DNA of 50,362 bases from JABSOG01 sp041583135 (GCA_041583135.1 JBFHGJ010000036.1:1-50362), one strand, 5' to 3'. Shown: positions 23,369-33,172, numbered from the stretch's first letter. The notes: generated from the letters alone by a model not told the origin. Translations and numbers: made by a program.

Positions 23369-26300
23369 CTACACCTCAAATCCTTTGATCAGCATTGGTA
23401 GCACCGACTCGGCATCAACCGGTTTAGAGAAGTAAAACCCTTGAATTTGCTGCTCGGCGCGGGATTTCAAAAACTCGAATTGGGCCTGAGTTTCGACTCC
23501 TTCGGCCACTAAGGTCATTCCGAGGTTTTGTGCCAAATTGATAATGATATCGACCAGAGCCTTACCTTTGTCGTGCTGGTCGATGTTGTTGACAAAGGAG
23601 CGGTCGATTTTCAAGGTGTGTACAGGGAAACGGTGGAGATAGCTCAAGGACGAGTATCCGGTGCCAAAGTCATCGACGGAAATATGACACCCCAGTTCGT
23701 TGAGCCTGTGTAAATCGACAATGGTACTTTCAACGTCATGCATCAACATGCCCTCGGTGATCTCAAGCTCTAGTTTCAGTGCGGGGATTTGATATTGCAG
23801 CAGGTTATCTTCAACCAGTTTGACCAGATCATAGTGAGTAAATAACCGCGGTGAGAGGTTGACCGACACGCTAACACTGAGAAAATCAGCTTTGCGCCAT
23901 GCCCTTAGTTGGCGGCAGGCTTCTTTGATCACCCATTCGCTAATGGGCACGATTAGCCCGGAGTCTTCGGCGATATTGATAAAGTAACCCGGCGATACCA
24001 GACCTTTGGTTGGGTGCTGCCAGCGGATCAACGCCTCTAAGCTTTCGACATTGCCGGTTTTTGAATTGACTCTTGGTTGGTAGTACAACACAAATTCATT
24101 GTGCTCAATGGCGTGGCGTAATTCGTTCTCTACCGATAGCCGTTCAAACACTTGGTCATTCATCGATTGGGTATAGAACTGAAAATTGTTTCTGCCTTGG
24201 GCTTTGGCGTGATACATCGCGGTGTCGGCATTTTTTAACAATACCTGACTGGTATCGCCATCGTCCGGAAATAGCGTAATGCCGATACTGGTACTGCTGG
24301 TGACTTCATAATCGACTAAGGCAAATGGGGTGGTCAATTCCTCGATGATGCGGTTGGCAACATGCACCAGCTGGCTGATCTCTGTGACATCTTCAATGAT
24401 CACCACAAACTCATCGCCGCCAAGGCGGGCAAAGGTATCGTCTTCTCGTAAAATCTGAGAGATCCGCTCTGATACTGCGATCAATAACAGATCGCCGATA
24501 TCATGACCGAGCGAGTCGTTGACTTGTTTGAAACGGTCAAGGTCTAAAAACAGCACCGCCAGTCTATGTTGTTCGCGTTTACCGTGAGAGATGGCGTGCT
24601 CTAGGCGGTCCTGTAATAAGGTACGGTTGGGCAGGCCGGTCAGGGAGTCGTATTTGGCCAGTTTGCGTAGCTCTTGCTCGGCAGCCAGCCGTTCTGTGAT
24701 GTCGCTGAACACGGCGACAAAATGTGAGACTTGCTGTTCTTCATTGGTGACTGCGCTGACGGTCATATCGACGGCAATGTCACTGCCATATTTGTTGTTT
24801 TGCCAGATCTCGCCGTGCCATTGGTGCTGTTCCATCAAGGTTTGCCAGATGTGTTCGTAAAAATCCGGGCTGTGTTTATCTGAGTTAATGATATCGGTGC
24901 CAGCATCAATGGCTTCTTGTTCGGTGTATCCGGTGATGGTTGTAAACGCTTTATTCACCGCTACAATGGTGCGGGAACTGTGCATGATCATCACCCCTTC
25001 GGTGGTGTTTTTAAACGCCTCGGCAAACAGTTGCAGCTGGCGATTGATATGACGTTTTTCTCTGACCCTTTCTCGGCGATTGTAATAAAGCAAATATATA
25101 ATCAGCGCTAGGCTCAGCACGTAAGTGCCGTAGGCCTGCGGCGTTTTCCACCAAGGGGGATGGATCACAATTTTGAGGCTGTTCGGCTCGCCCCAATCAC
25201 CGCCGCCGGTACGATTGCGCAATTGTAGCTGATGGGTGCCGATGGCAAGGTTGCTCAGGGTGATGGCGTTATCATTGCCCAAATCAATCCAGTTGTCTTG
25301 GCGGTTCTGATAGCGATAGGCGTAGTGGGTTTGCGCCGAGGCATAATAATTGAGATCTGAAAATTGTAATCTCAGGGCATAAGTATCATAGGCTAGGTCA
25401 ATTGATTTTTTACTGATCAAGGGCTGCTCAAAGGCGCTTTGGCCGCGATAGGCGACGGCTTTGGTAAAATACAGCCTATCGGAGGTTTTTGGGGTATGGA
25501 TAAGACCGGGTTTGATAATGGCTAAACCATTGGTGGTACCGAAGTAGATAGAGCCGTCTTTTCCGACGTTATAGGCGCCATCGTTAAATTCGCTCCCCAG
25601 CAAACCTTCTTTGGCACCGAAGACGCGATGATTGAGCCCATTCATATCATAGAGCATTAGCCCGTTCATGGTGCTTATCCAAGCCCGACCGAAGTGGTCA
25701 GGGATAATGCCAAAGATGATGTTGGTCGGTAGCCCGTCGTTAATGTCCAAATGACTGACTTTCGGTTCATTGGGGTTTTGATGAAAGTCCAAGGTGTCAA
25801 TGCCGCGCCCCGAATAGCCGACCCACAACACGTTGCGTTTGACTTCGGCAATGGAAGAAATAAAGCTGATGTCGGCGTTGTATGAAGCCCCTTCGGTGTA
25901 TAAAAACCGCGTAAAATTGTCTAACTCGGGGTTGTAGCGGTTAAGACCGTTGTCGGTGCCTACCCACAGGTGGTTTGCGGCATCGATAAACAGTTTTGAT
26001 ACCGAGGTGTTTTTGGTGAGACTGTTGGGATCATCGGCAATATGCTGATAATGATAAAGTCGGTCTTTGTTTAAGTCGAGTCGCAGCAAGCCGCCGCTGG
26101 TGGCCATCCAAAGTTGTCGATTGTTATCCAGTTCGATGTCATAGACGAATTCATCGGGCATTGAATCGGGGTTGTCCGGCTGATGCATGTAATTTTTGAC
26201 TTCGCCACTGTCGGGGGCCAAGCGGCTGACCCCTCTGTCGGTGGCCACCCAGATATCGCCCGTTTGGGGGTCGAACTCAATGTTATATATCAGGTCGCTG

Positions 26301-27535
26301 GCCAGTTGCTGGCGCGATTTGTCTTTGGTGAGAAAGCGGGTGATGGTCTTACCATCTGCCGAGATGCGGTTAAGACCGTTGTCGGTGCCGACCCAGATAT
26401 TCTGCTGAGCATCGGTTTCGATGGTCCACACCACGTTATTGCTTAAGGAGTTGGTATTTTCGACTTTATGGGTCACATGACCAAAGGCTTTGGAGACTGG
26501 ATTCCAGATATTGGCGCCATAACCTTCGGTACCTATCCACAACAGCCCGCCATCGTCAAAAAACAATTTGCGGATAGAGTCGCTCGATAGGCCATGTCTG
26601 ACGGAAGGGACATAGCCGTATAGTTTGTGACTCATGTTTCTTGGGTTGATAGCGACGATACCATCGCCGTATATTGATACCCAGATGGTTCCTTCGTCGT
26701 CTTCGGTGATGGAACGAATTCTTTGTCGTTGCATCGGTTCGATTTCGATTTCATCAAGCACCTGTGAAACCACTTTCTTTTGTTGATAGTCAAATAGGAT
26801 AAGCCCTTGATTGGTGCCTATCCACAGTGCCTGTCTGGAGTCAAAATACAACGCTCGGATTTCATTGCGGACATCTTCGGGTTTGTCGGCAATATAGTAA
26901 AGTCGTGAGAATTCGCCGCTTTGAATATCGTATTTAAACACGCCTTTATCTTGGGTTCCGAGGATAAGGTTGCCATCGGGGGCTTCTACCACCCTTAATA
27001 CGGCTTTGGCATCTTTAATGAGACTTTCGGGAATAGGGTGGAGAATAAAACGTTTATCTTCATAGGCGTAGTGGTGTAATCCTTCGTAGCTGGCAACCCA
27101 CATGGTGCCATTGCTGTGGCGCAGCACACTGGCGATAAAGGCAGTGACCAAACCGCTTTGAGGCGCTGTTTTTGGTGAGACGTGTTCGATTTCATCGGCA
27201 ATCGGATCATAAATGAAAATACCACTGAAGGTGGCGAACCACATCTTACCGAATACATCCTGTCCGATATCGACAACCTGTGCCTGATCTATTTGCATCG
27301 TACTCAGATCGCCACCTTTGGCTGTGATCTGCTTAAATTCATGACCGTCATAGCGGTTGACGCCATTTTCTGTGCCGACCCAAATAAAGCCGTAACTGTC
27401 TTGAAAAATATCGTGTACGGTACTTTGCGATAGACCGTCTTCGACATTGAGCTGGCGAACGATGAGCGGCTCTTGGGCGTTGGCCGTTTGTAGGATCAAT
27501 ACTGATAGCAGCAACAGGACAATTAATTGACGCAT
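23369..27535 (-). CDS. Giant beta-propeller/PAS/GGDEF/EAL sensor
   Basis: A 1388-residue protein. The signal peptide (about 1-20) precedes two-component-regulator propeller repeats to about 720 (many W[VI]GT..G.. repeats such as GFIWVGTENGVNRYD), forming two periplasmic propellers. A Y_Y_Y domain (about 730-800) follows, then one membrane helix (YVLSLALIIYLLYYN, about 815) and a PAS domain (about 845-965). The GGDEF domain has an intact RLGGDEFVVII, and the EAL domain has intact SLEALIRWQHP and DDFGTGYSS. Both cyclase and phosphodiesterase signatures look active. The layout implies an extracytoplasmic ligand controlling c-di-GMP turnover. It is a single gene with a 410-base gap upstream. The ligand is unknown; glycans are common for such propellers. 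Confidence 0.92.
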   Translation of the reverse strand: MRQLIVLLLLSVLILQTANAQEPLIVRQLNVEDGLSQSTVHDIFQDSYGFIWVGTENGVNRYDGHEFKQITAKGGDLSTMQIDQAQVVDIGQDVFGKMWFATFSGIFIYDPIADEIEHVSPKTAPQSGLVTAFIASVLRHSNGTMWVASYEGLHHYAYEDKRFILHPIPESLIKDAKAVLRVVEAPDGNLILGTQDKGVFKYDIQSGEFSRLYYIADKPEDVRNEIRALYFDSRQALWIGTNQGLILFDYQQKKVVSQVLDEIEIEPMQRQRIRSITEDDEGTIWVSIYGDGIVAINPRNMSHKLYGYVPSVRHGLSSDSIRKLFFDDGGLLWIGTEGYGANIWNPVSKAFGHVTHKVENTNSLSNNVVWTIETDAQQNIWVGTDNGLNRISADGKTITRFLTKDKSRQQLASDLIYNIEFDPQTGDIWVATDRGVSRLAPDSGEVKNYMHQPDNPDSMPDEFVYDIELDNNRQLWMATSGGLLRLDLNKDRLYHYQHIADDPNSLTKNTSVSKLFIDAANHLWVGTDNGLNRYNPELDNFTRFLYTEGASYNADISFISSIAEVKRNVLWVGYSGRGIDTLDFHQNPNEPKVSHLDINDGLPTNIIFGIIPDHFGRAWISTMNGLMLYDMNGLNHRVFGAKEGLLGSEFNDGAYNVGKDGSIYFGTTNGLAIIKPGLIHTPKTSDRLYFTKAVAYRGQSAFEQPLISKKSIDLAYDTYALRLQFSDLNYYASAQTHYAYRYQNRQDNWIDLGNDNAITLSNLAIGTHQLQLRNRTGGGDWGEPNSLKIVIHPPWWKTPQAYGTYVLSLALIIYLLYYNRRERVREKRHINRQLQLFAEAFKNTTEGVMIMHSSRTIVAVNKAFTTITGYTEQEAIDAGTDIINSDKHSPDFYEHIWQTLMEQHQWHGEIWQNNKYGSDIAVDMTVSAVTNEEQQVSHFVAVFSDITERLAAEQELRKLAKYDSLTGLPNRTLLQDRLEHAISHGKREQHRLAVLFLDLDRFKQVNDSLGHDIGDLLLIAVSERISQILREDDTFARLGGDEFVVIIEDVTEISQLVHVANRIIEELTTPFALVDYEVTSSTSIGITLFPDDGDTSQVLLKNADTAMYHAKAQGRNNFQFYTQSMNDQVFERLSVENELRHAIEHNEFVLYYQPRVNSKTGNVESLEALIRWQHPTKGLVSPGYFINIAEDSGLIVPISEWVIKEACRQLRAWRKADFLSVSVSVNLSPRLFTHYDLVKLVEDNLLQYQIPALKLELEITEGMLMHDVESTIVDLHRLNELGCHISVDDFGTGYSSLSYLHRFPVHTLKIDRSFVNNIDQHDKGKALVDIIINLAQNLGMTLVAEGVETQAQFEFLKSRAEQQIQGFYFSKPVDAESVLPMLIKGFEV

Positions 27536-27945
27536 AGTAATAAGCTATAAATTCCTTAAACCGACCGATGGGCTGAGTCTGTTCGACAGTTGAAATGAGT
27601 GCTTGAGATTACACCTGAAAATGGCTCATTTTTGCCCTTAAGTATTAATCAAAATACTTGATTTGTAAAAACTAATTTTGCTCAACTGGCGGCTTTGAGG
27701 CAAAGCTTTGGTTGTCTTCGCTAATTTTTTTGAAATTTACTGTAATAAACTTCAAGCGCTTGAGACTATATAGCCAGAATTGAGGTTAAGTAAGTGTAAT
27801 CCGTTCATGTATCGCATGATTAGGGTCGCTTATTTAGGATAATTGCCTTAGGGCGCAGGCGTTAGAGCAAGTCTTGCGTGACTGCACCGTTAGCGCCCTA
27901 CCAAGCCCATTGTTAGATGGGCACCACCTAATGGAAGGAGAGAGT
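27536..27945. other. 410-base divergent gap with folded leader
   Basis: This gap holds the promoters of the giant sensor (minus) and the peptidase operon (plus). No gene is seen. The last 100 bases contain an 8-bp inverted repeat TAGGGCGC/GCGCCCTA (27849-27856 with 27893-27900) enclosing GCAAG-T-CTTGC. A second hairpin, GCCCAT/ATGGGC (27905-27922), ends just before the peptidase ribosome-binding site. Confidence 0.5.
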
Positions 27946-29394
27946 ATGAAATTTTTTTGGCGACACTGCTTGAGTGCTGCGATGCTATTGGGTGTCAGTC
28001 ATAGTGCCAGCGCACTGGTGCTTGAAGACTGCCATGTCGAAGGGTTAAAGGAAAAGGTCCAATGTGCCACTTTAGACGTTGCAGAAAACCCGCAACAGCC
28101 AACAGGCAAGCAGATCCCACTCAACATCACGGTACTTAAGGGGCTAAATGCGACCGCAGATGCCGTGCCTTTGTTGTTTTTGGCCGGAGGGCCTGGGCAG
28201 GCGGCGACCGAGCTGACCGCCATGGTCGATATGATGTTCTCTGAGATCAGACAAAGCAGAGACATTGTGTTGATTGACCAAAGGGGCACAGGTAAATCTA
28301 ATGGGTTAGATTGCAGCAATATGGAAACCGAAGGGCTAGGACTGGATATTTATTTCTCTGCCGAGGAATTGAACGAGCAAGCCAAAGCCTGTCTTGAGTC
28401 GTTTAAGCAAAGCGATTTGAGTCAATATTCGACCAATCAGGCCATTGATGATTTTGAACAGGTGCGTCAAGCGCTTGGCTATAAGCAGTTTTATCTCTAT
28501 GGCGGTTCTTATGGCACGCGTGCGGGGTTGGTGTATATGCGGCGTTATCCCGGTTCCGTTGCCGGTGCGATTTTAGATTCGGTGGCACCGACCCAATTGG
28601 CCGTTGGCCTATTTGGCAAAACAGGCGAACAATCTTTTGACCTGCTGCTGCAAGATTGTCGTCAAACCCCGGCATGTGCTGCGGCCTTTCCCAATTTGAA
28701 GCAGGATTTTATCGCGCTGACTGAGCGGATGAAAAAGGCCCCAATCAAGACCGATGTTCTTGACCCAATAAGCGCCGATAAAACCCTGCTGGTATTGGAT
28801 ATCGACCGCTTTATCAATTTGATTCGTACCGCCCTTTACTCTGTGCAAACCCGGGCGATGCTGCCTTTACTTATCAGTGAAGCGGCCAAAGGCAACTACA
28901 AACCATTTTTAGGTTTGTATGCGGGTCTTGGTGTGAACAGTGCTGGGATGTATTTTGGTTTGACCCTTACCATTGTGTGTTCAGAGGATTGGCCACGGGT
29001 TACACCTCAGATGCTTAGTGAAGACAATGACAATTACGTGGTAGGTAACAACACTGGCAATACTTTTGAGAACTTCTGCAAGCTATGGCCAAAATATCCG
29101 GTATCGCCGGATTTTGCTAAGCCGGTCAGCAGTGATATTCCGACCTTGTTGCTCTCTGGGCGTGTTGATCCGGTGACGCCGCCGGACTATGCCGAAATGG
29201 CCCTTGAAACCTTATCCAATGCTCGGCATTTGGTGGCTTATAACGGTGCCCATAGTATTATTTCTCATACCTGTGCGCCAAAATTGATAGAGCAGTTTTT
29301 GCAGTCGGGCAAAGTCAGTGAACTTGATGACAGCTGCCTGACTAAGCACTATCCGAGTCGCTTTTTAATCAACGCCAACAGCACCAATTTATAA
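27946..29394 (+). CDS. TAP-like alpha/beta hydrolase (peptidase)
   Basis: A 482-residue exported hydrolase. ATG at 27946 has AAGGAGAG just upstream and begins a signal peptide (..SAAMLLGVSHSASA-LVLEDC). The fold shows FLAGGPGQAATEL, IDQRGTGKSNGLDC, and the nucleophile elbow YGGSYGTRAGLVY. The C-terminal TAP-like part carries the acid (SGRVDPVTPP) and the histidine (NGAHSI), so the triad is complete. Such enzymes release short peptides or amino acids in the periplasm. A NatA-type ATPase gene follows after 10 bases, so it may be the first gene of that operon. The stem-loops upstream may regulate it. Confidence 0.85.
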   Translation: MKFFWRHCLSAAMLLGVSHSASALVLEDCHVEGLKEKVQCATLDVAENPQQPTGKQIPLNITVLKGLNATADAVPLLFLAGGPGQAATELTAMVDMMFSEIRQSRDIVLIDQRGTGKSNGLDCSNMETEGLGLDIYFSAEELNEQAKACLESFKQSDLSQYSTNQAIDDFEQVRQALGYKQFYLYGGSYGTRAGLVYMRRYPGSVAGAILDSVAPTQLAVGLFGKTGEQSFDLLLQDCRQTPACAAAFPNLKQDFIALTERMKKAPIKTDVLDPISADKTLLVLDIDRFINLIRTALYSVQTRAMLPLLISEAAKGNYKPFLGLYAGLGVNSAGMYFGLTLTIVCSEDWPRVTPQMLSEDNDNYVVGNNTGNTFENFCKLWPKYPVSPDFAKPVSSDIPTLLLSGRVDPVTPPDYAEMALETLSNARHLVAYNGAHSIISHTCAPKLIEQFLQSGKVSELDDSCLTKHYPSRFLINANSTNL

Positions 29395-29404
29395 GGAGAA
29401 CGTT

Positions 29405-30139
29405 ATGTTAACAGTGGATGCTTTAGAGAAATCCTTTGGTGAGGTGAAAGCCATTGACGGCATTGAGTTTCGCGCCAACGATGGCGAGATCACCGGGCTA
29501 TTAGGTCCTAACGGTGCCGGAAAAACGACTTGTTTGCGCAGTCTGTTTGGCTTATTGCAGCCCGATAGCGGTGAGGTATGGGTGGATGATATCGATGTCA
29601 GCAAAGATCCCATTGCCGCACGTCAGCGTTTGGGCATTTTCCCCGATAAGTTCGGTTTATATGAACGGCTGACCACCAAAGAGCAGGTGCGCTATTTTGC
29701 CAATATCCACGGCTTAACCGGCGATGCGTGCGAGCAGGCCATCGCCCGGGTGACGGCGGCACTGAAAATGAGTGATATCGTCGATAGAAAAACTGCCGGT
29801 TTTTCTCAAGGTCAGCGCATGAAGGTGGCCTTGGCACAGGCGTTGGTGCATCAACCGCAAAACCTGATCTTGGATGAACCCACTCGCGGTCTCGATGTGA
29901 TGAGCACTCGGCTGTTGCGGGATATATTGCTGGACTTGAAAGCGCAAGGGCATTGCGTGCTGTTTTCAAGCCATGTGATGCATGAGGTCGCGGCGCTATG
30001 CGATAAAGTAGTGATTGTGGCGGGTGGCAAAGTGGCCGCGCAAGGAACCATTGAGGAGCTTTGTGCGTTGGCCGGGACCAATCAGCTGGAAGACGCGTTT
30101 GTCAAAATTATCGGCAGTGATGAGGGGATAGCAGCATGA
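29405..30139 (+). CDS. natA: NatA-type ABC transporter ATPase
   Basis: A 244-residue ABC ATPase: Walker A GPNGAGKTT, signature FSQGQRMKVALAQAL (variant of LSGGQ), Walker B LILDEPTRGLD, and the H-loop SSHVMHE. It resembles the NatA group of ABC-2 exporters. It overlaps the next gene by 4 bases (ATGA), and that gene is a NatB-like permease. Family precedent is sodium extrusion or an antimicrobial/lipid export role; the substrate here cannot be read. Confidence 0.85.
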   Translation: MLTVDALEKSFGEVKAIDGIEFRANDGEITGLLGPNGAGKTTCLRSLFGLLQPDSGEVWVDDIDVSKDPIAARQRLGIFPDKFGLYERLTTKEQVRYFANIHGLTGDACEQAIARVTAALKMSDIVDRKTAGFSQGQRMKVALAQALVHQPQNLILDEPTRGLDVMSTRLLRDILLDLKAQGHCVLFSSHVMHEVAALCDKVVIVAGGKVAAQGTIEELCALAGTNQLEDAFVKIIGSDEGIAA

Positions 30140-31278
30140 GTGGATTGTTTGCCTGTTTGTTGAAAAAAGAATGGCTTGATGCGGTACGGGATAAACGTGC
30201 CTTCACTGCGGCGATGATGATAGCCTTTGTTGGGCCTGTAATGATCGCGATATCAATCATGATATCGGTCAATAAGATCCAAACCCAAGAGCCGTTTTAC
30301 ATCCAGCTAGAGGGGGCCGAGCAATTTCCGTCGCTGGTGGACGCTCTCAAGGCCAAGGCCATTTTGACCGATATTCCGCCCCAAAAAGAAGCGGACTTTA
30401 GCGTTACCATTTCGCCTGAGTTCACGACTGAGCTGAACAAGGGGGAGCCTGCTGAGATTGTGATCCGTGGTGACTTCTCGGAGCAAACCACGCAAATAAG
30501 GCTCAAACGGTTCAAAAGGGTGCTAACTGCTTTTGCCTCTGAGCTAGGCGCAATGCGTTTGATGGCTCGCGGGATCTCGCCGGCGGTTGTCAATCCATTT
30601 AAAATCATTGAGCAGGATACCAGTTCGGCGCAGTCGCGCGCCGGTATGATTTTAAAAATGATCGCTACCTTTGTGTTGATGTCAGTCTTTGTCGCCTCGA
30701 CCAACGTAGCCATTGATTGCTCGGCAGGCGAGCGCGAGCGCAATTCATTGGAATTTTTATTGGCGCAGCCGGTCAAACCGCTGTCGTTGGTGATGGCTAA
30801 AACCCTCAACACCAGTTTCTTCTCTTTGGTTGGGGCGGCCCTGACATTGCTAATGATGGGGATAGTGATCGCTTACTTGCCGTTTCACAAGCTGGGGCTG
30901 ACCATCAACTTTAGCGTTGAGATGGGCTTGATTATTTGGTTGGTGATGGTGCCGTTGGCGATATTTGCCGCGACCTTTCAGCTGATCACCTCGTTTAAAT
31001 CGAAAACCTTTAAAGAGGCCCAGTCCTATATCAGCATGACCATCATTTTGCCGATGATGGTTCCCATGATGCTCACCATGGCCAATGTAGAACATCCGGC
31101 GCTCGAATGGTTGCCATTGACCGGACAAAATGCCTTTATCGCCGATATGGTGAAAGGCGAGGCGGTAAATATGATGGGACTTTTGCTTAGCTCAATGTCA
31201 ACTTTAAGTTTGGCTGCTCTATTTATATGGCTGATGGCCAGAGGACTAAAAACTGAAAAAATGATTTTAGGTTTATAG
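30136..31278 (+). CDS. natB: NatB-type ABC-2 permease
   Basis: A 380-residue membrane protein: one helix near the N-terminus (AAMMIAFVGPVMIAISIMI), a large extracytoplasmic loop (about 50-165), and about five helices in the C-terminal half. The latter include GMILKMIATFVLMSVFVAST and the ERERNSLEFLLAQPVKPLSL coupling segment typical of ABC-2 permeases. It pairs with the overlapping ATPase gene. The large loop after the first helix is characteristic of the NatB group. Confidence 0.85.
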   Translation: MSGLFACLLKKEWLDAVRDKRAFTAAMMIAFVGPVMIAISIMISVNKIQTQEPFYIQLEGAEQFPSLVDALKAKAILTDIPPQKEADFSVTISPEFTTELNKGEPAEIVIRGDFSEQTTQIRLKRFKRVLTAFASELGAMRLMARGISPAVVNPFKIIEQDTSSAQSRAGMILKMIATFVLMSVFVASTNVAIDCSAGERERNSLEFLLAQPVKPLSLVMAKTLNTSFFSLVGAALTLLMMGIVIAYLPFHKLGLTINFSVEMGLIIWLVMVPLAIFAATFQLITSFKSKTFKEAQSYISMTIILPMMVPMMLTMANVEHPALEWLPLTGQNAFIADMVKGEAVNMMGLLLSSMSTLSLAALFIWLMARGLKTEKMILGL

Positions 31279-31299
31279 ATGACGCTCTGTGAGCTTGCA

Positions 31300-31815
31300 A
31301 TGACACAATCATTGGAGCAGCGTTTTGCACAATTGCTTGACCAACACGGCGCGATGTTGCGCCATTTGGTCAGCGGTTATGAGGCCAACCCGGCGTTGCA
31401 AGATGAGCTGTTTCAAGACATTGCGTTGGCGATTTGGAGTGCGCTACCAAGCTTTCGCCAACAATGCGCCGAGCGCACATTCATGGCGCGTATAGCCCAT
31501 AACCGGCTGGCTAGGCATGTCGATAAGGTCGTCAAAAGGGTCAAAACTGAATCCATGGCGGCGCAGCACGATGATATTCCGTGTCGTGCCGGGCAGCTTG
31601 AGGAGCGTATGGTTAGCGCACAAAGAGCCAATCGCCTGTTGAGCGCCGTTAGAAAGCTTGCCAAAGATGACCGTCAGTTGGTGTCTTTGGCACTTGAGGG
31701 CTTTAGCTATCAGGAGATTGCAGAGGTAGTTGGTATGAGTAGCAATCATATTGGTGTTCGGCTCAATCGTGCCAAGGCGCGGCTAAAAAGTTTATTGGAG
31801 GGAGGCGATGAGTGA
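31300..31815 (+). CDS. RNA polymerase sigma-70 family (ECF-type) factor
   Basis: A protein of about 171 residues from ATG 31300; ATG 31279 would add seven residues. Region 2 is seen in DELFQDIALAIWSALPSF and RTFMARIAHNRLARHV, and region 4 in LVSLALEGFSYQEIAEVVGM followed by HIGVRLNRAKARLKSLL. It lacks other domains. The following gene overlaps it and encodes a membrane protein that could be its anti-sigma partner. It lies directly after natB, so the operon may direct its own expression. Confidence 0.85.
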   Translation: MTQSLEQRFAQLLDQHGAMLRHLVSGYEANPALQDELFQDIALAIWSALPSFRQQCAERTFMARIAHNRLARHVDKVVKRVKTESMAAQHDDIPCRAGQLEERMVSAQRANRLLSAVRKLAKDDRQLVSLALEGFSYQEIAEVVGMSSNHIGVRLNRAKARLKSLLEGGDE

Positions 31816-32380
31816 AACGCCATTTGATCAACAAAAATGGTCTGAGTTGCTAGAGGATTGGCAGTCTCAGCCGGTCAAACCGGTAGATACGACGGCGTTG
31901 TTGGTGAAGATCAAAAGGCGTAGCTGGTTTATCTGGCTTGCCTCTATTGCCGATGTTGTTGGCGTCGCGTTGCTCACCATTATGGGGATTTATGGCTGGT
32001 TTTTCGCGGGTGATAAAAAAGAAGAATCTTTATTGCTGATGCTGCTGAGTGTGTGGGGCATGGTGATGATTTTCTATGAATTTAAATTGCGCCGCGGTAC
32101 TTGGCGACTTAAAGACCAAGGTAATGAATCGGTGCTGTGTTTTAGTATCAGGCGTTGTGAAGTAGCCATAAGCGTAGGGAGACTATGCGTGCCAGCGATT
32201 GGTTCGTGCGCCTCTTTGTTGCTGGCTTGGCAAGCGCTGGTCTACTACTGCCTAAGCGGCGAATTGTTTACTGTCTTTGTTCTGAGTGGGCTGGCTTGGC
32301 TGCTGTTGGTGTTATTCGCATCGAAGTGGTTTGTTGCGAGAAAGCGCAAAGAGTTGGCGAAATTAAAAGCCTTACTGTAG
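31808..32380 (+). CDS. Membrane protein paired with the sigma factor
   Basis: A 190-residue protein overlapping the sigma gene by 8 bases. A soluble N-terminal tail of about 45 residues (EDWQSQPVKPVDTTALLVKI) precedes four membrane helices in two pairs (WFIWLASIADVVGVALLTIM, LLLMLLSVWGMVMIFYEF, and two near 115-165). The layout, cytoplasmic tail plus membrane part next to a sigma gene, suggests an anti-sigma factor. It has no recognised ZAS motif (no His-x3-Cys-x2-Cys), so this is inference from position only. Confidence 0.6.
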   Translation: MSETPFDQQKWSELLEDWQSQPVKPVDTTALLVKIKRRSWFIWLASIADVVGVALLTIMGIYGWFFAGDKKEESLLLMLLSVWGMVMIFYEFKLRRGTWRLKDQGNESVLCFSIRRCEVAISVGRLCVPAIGSCASLLLAWQALVYYCLSGELFTVFVLSGLAWLLLVLFASKWFVARKRKELAKLKALL

Positions 32381-32440
32381 TTGCCCGTGGCAAAGTGGTG
32401 AACTAGACTTTTGTTAAGCCGAACTTGCAGGATGTTCACT

Positions 32441-33172
32441 ATGAATAGAAATGATGAGCACATGATCTTCGAAGAGCTGGAATTGTTTGACGGCTACCGG
32501 GAATACCCCAATGAGACCGGTTTTGTTGAGGTGCTCACTCATATGGATATGGAGATATGCTTAGAGCAACATCCCAATTGGGCACAGATTCGGCGGCAGC
32601 CGCCGTTACTGGTGTATGATTGCCCGGCCTTTGAAACTCAGTCTGAACTGATGGACTATTTTTGTCGCTATGCCGAGGGCCATTATGAACTCGACCATAT
32701 CTGTTTGGCCTTAGACGGCAATGAGAAACTCCAGCAAAGCAAACAACTCCGAGATTATCGTTTGATCTTCTACTCGGCGCAGGACCCTACCAAACCTATC
32801 GCCTTTGCGTCTTTTGATCTATCGCTAGATGAAGGGCTAGAGCAAACTGAAGATGCTGCGGATATTAACCTGATCGCGCTCAAGTGTGATTTTACTTATG
32901 CGTTTGTGCTGCCTGAATATCGCAATATGGGAATAGGGGCTATGCTGGGGTTGTCGATGGGCACTTTGTATTGGGAGCAGTTGCACCATGTATGGCAACA
33001 GCTGAAAGAGACTGATACGGCTTTGGTGCCGCTGATCTATTCAGAAAAGTTTAGTCGCGGCGGCTCTGAGATCATCAAAACCGTGCTGCGGGAGATCAAA
33101 GTCTTCTCTCATGCCGATAAGACCAAAGAGCGCATCAGTCACCTGCGTCCGCCGCAGATTGTGACACTGTAG
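32441..33172 (+). CDS. GNAT-like acetyltransferase
   Basis: A 243-residue protein from ATG 32441, chosen for AGGA 8 bases upstream. Its second half holds a GNAT acetyl-CoA site: TYAFVLPEYRNMGIGAML, where RxxGxG is the P-loop. The first half (GYREYPNETGFVEV..) has no recognised motif. The C-terminus overlaps the convergent ybaM-like gene by 38 bases. The substrate is unknown. Confidence 0.65.
   Translation: MNRNDEHMIFEELELFDGYREYPNETGFVEVLTHMDMEICLEQHPNWAQIRRQPPLLVYDCPAFETQSELMDYFCRYAEGHYELDHICLALDGNEKLQQSKQLRDYRLIFYSAQDPTKPIAFASFDLSLDEGLEQTEDAADINLIALKCDFTYAFVLPEYRNMGIGAMLGLSMGTLYWEQLHHVWQQLKETDTALVPLIYSEKFSRGGSEIIKTVLREIKVFSHADKTKERISHLRPPQIVTL

Noticed and set aside
27849..27922. attC-like integron site or tRNA
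   Set aside because: Inverted repeat lacks attC consensus boxes, no integrase or cassette is near, and no cloverleaf can be drawn.
30297..30812. 171-residue minus-strand frame inside natB
   Set aside because: Shadow of the permease gene: no ribosome-binding site, no recognisable domain, and the plus strand has clear ABC-2 features.
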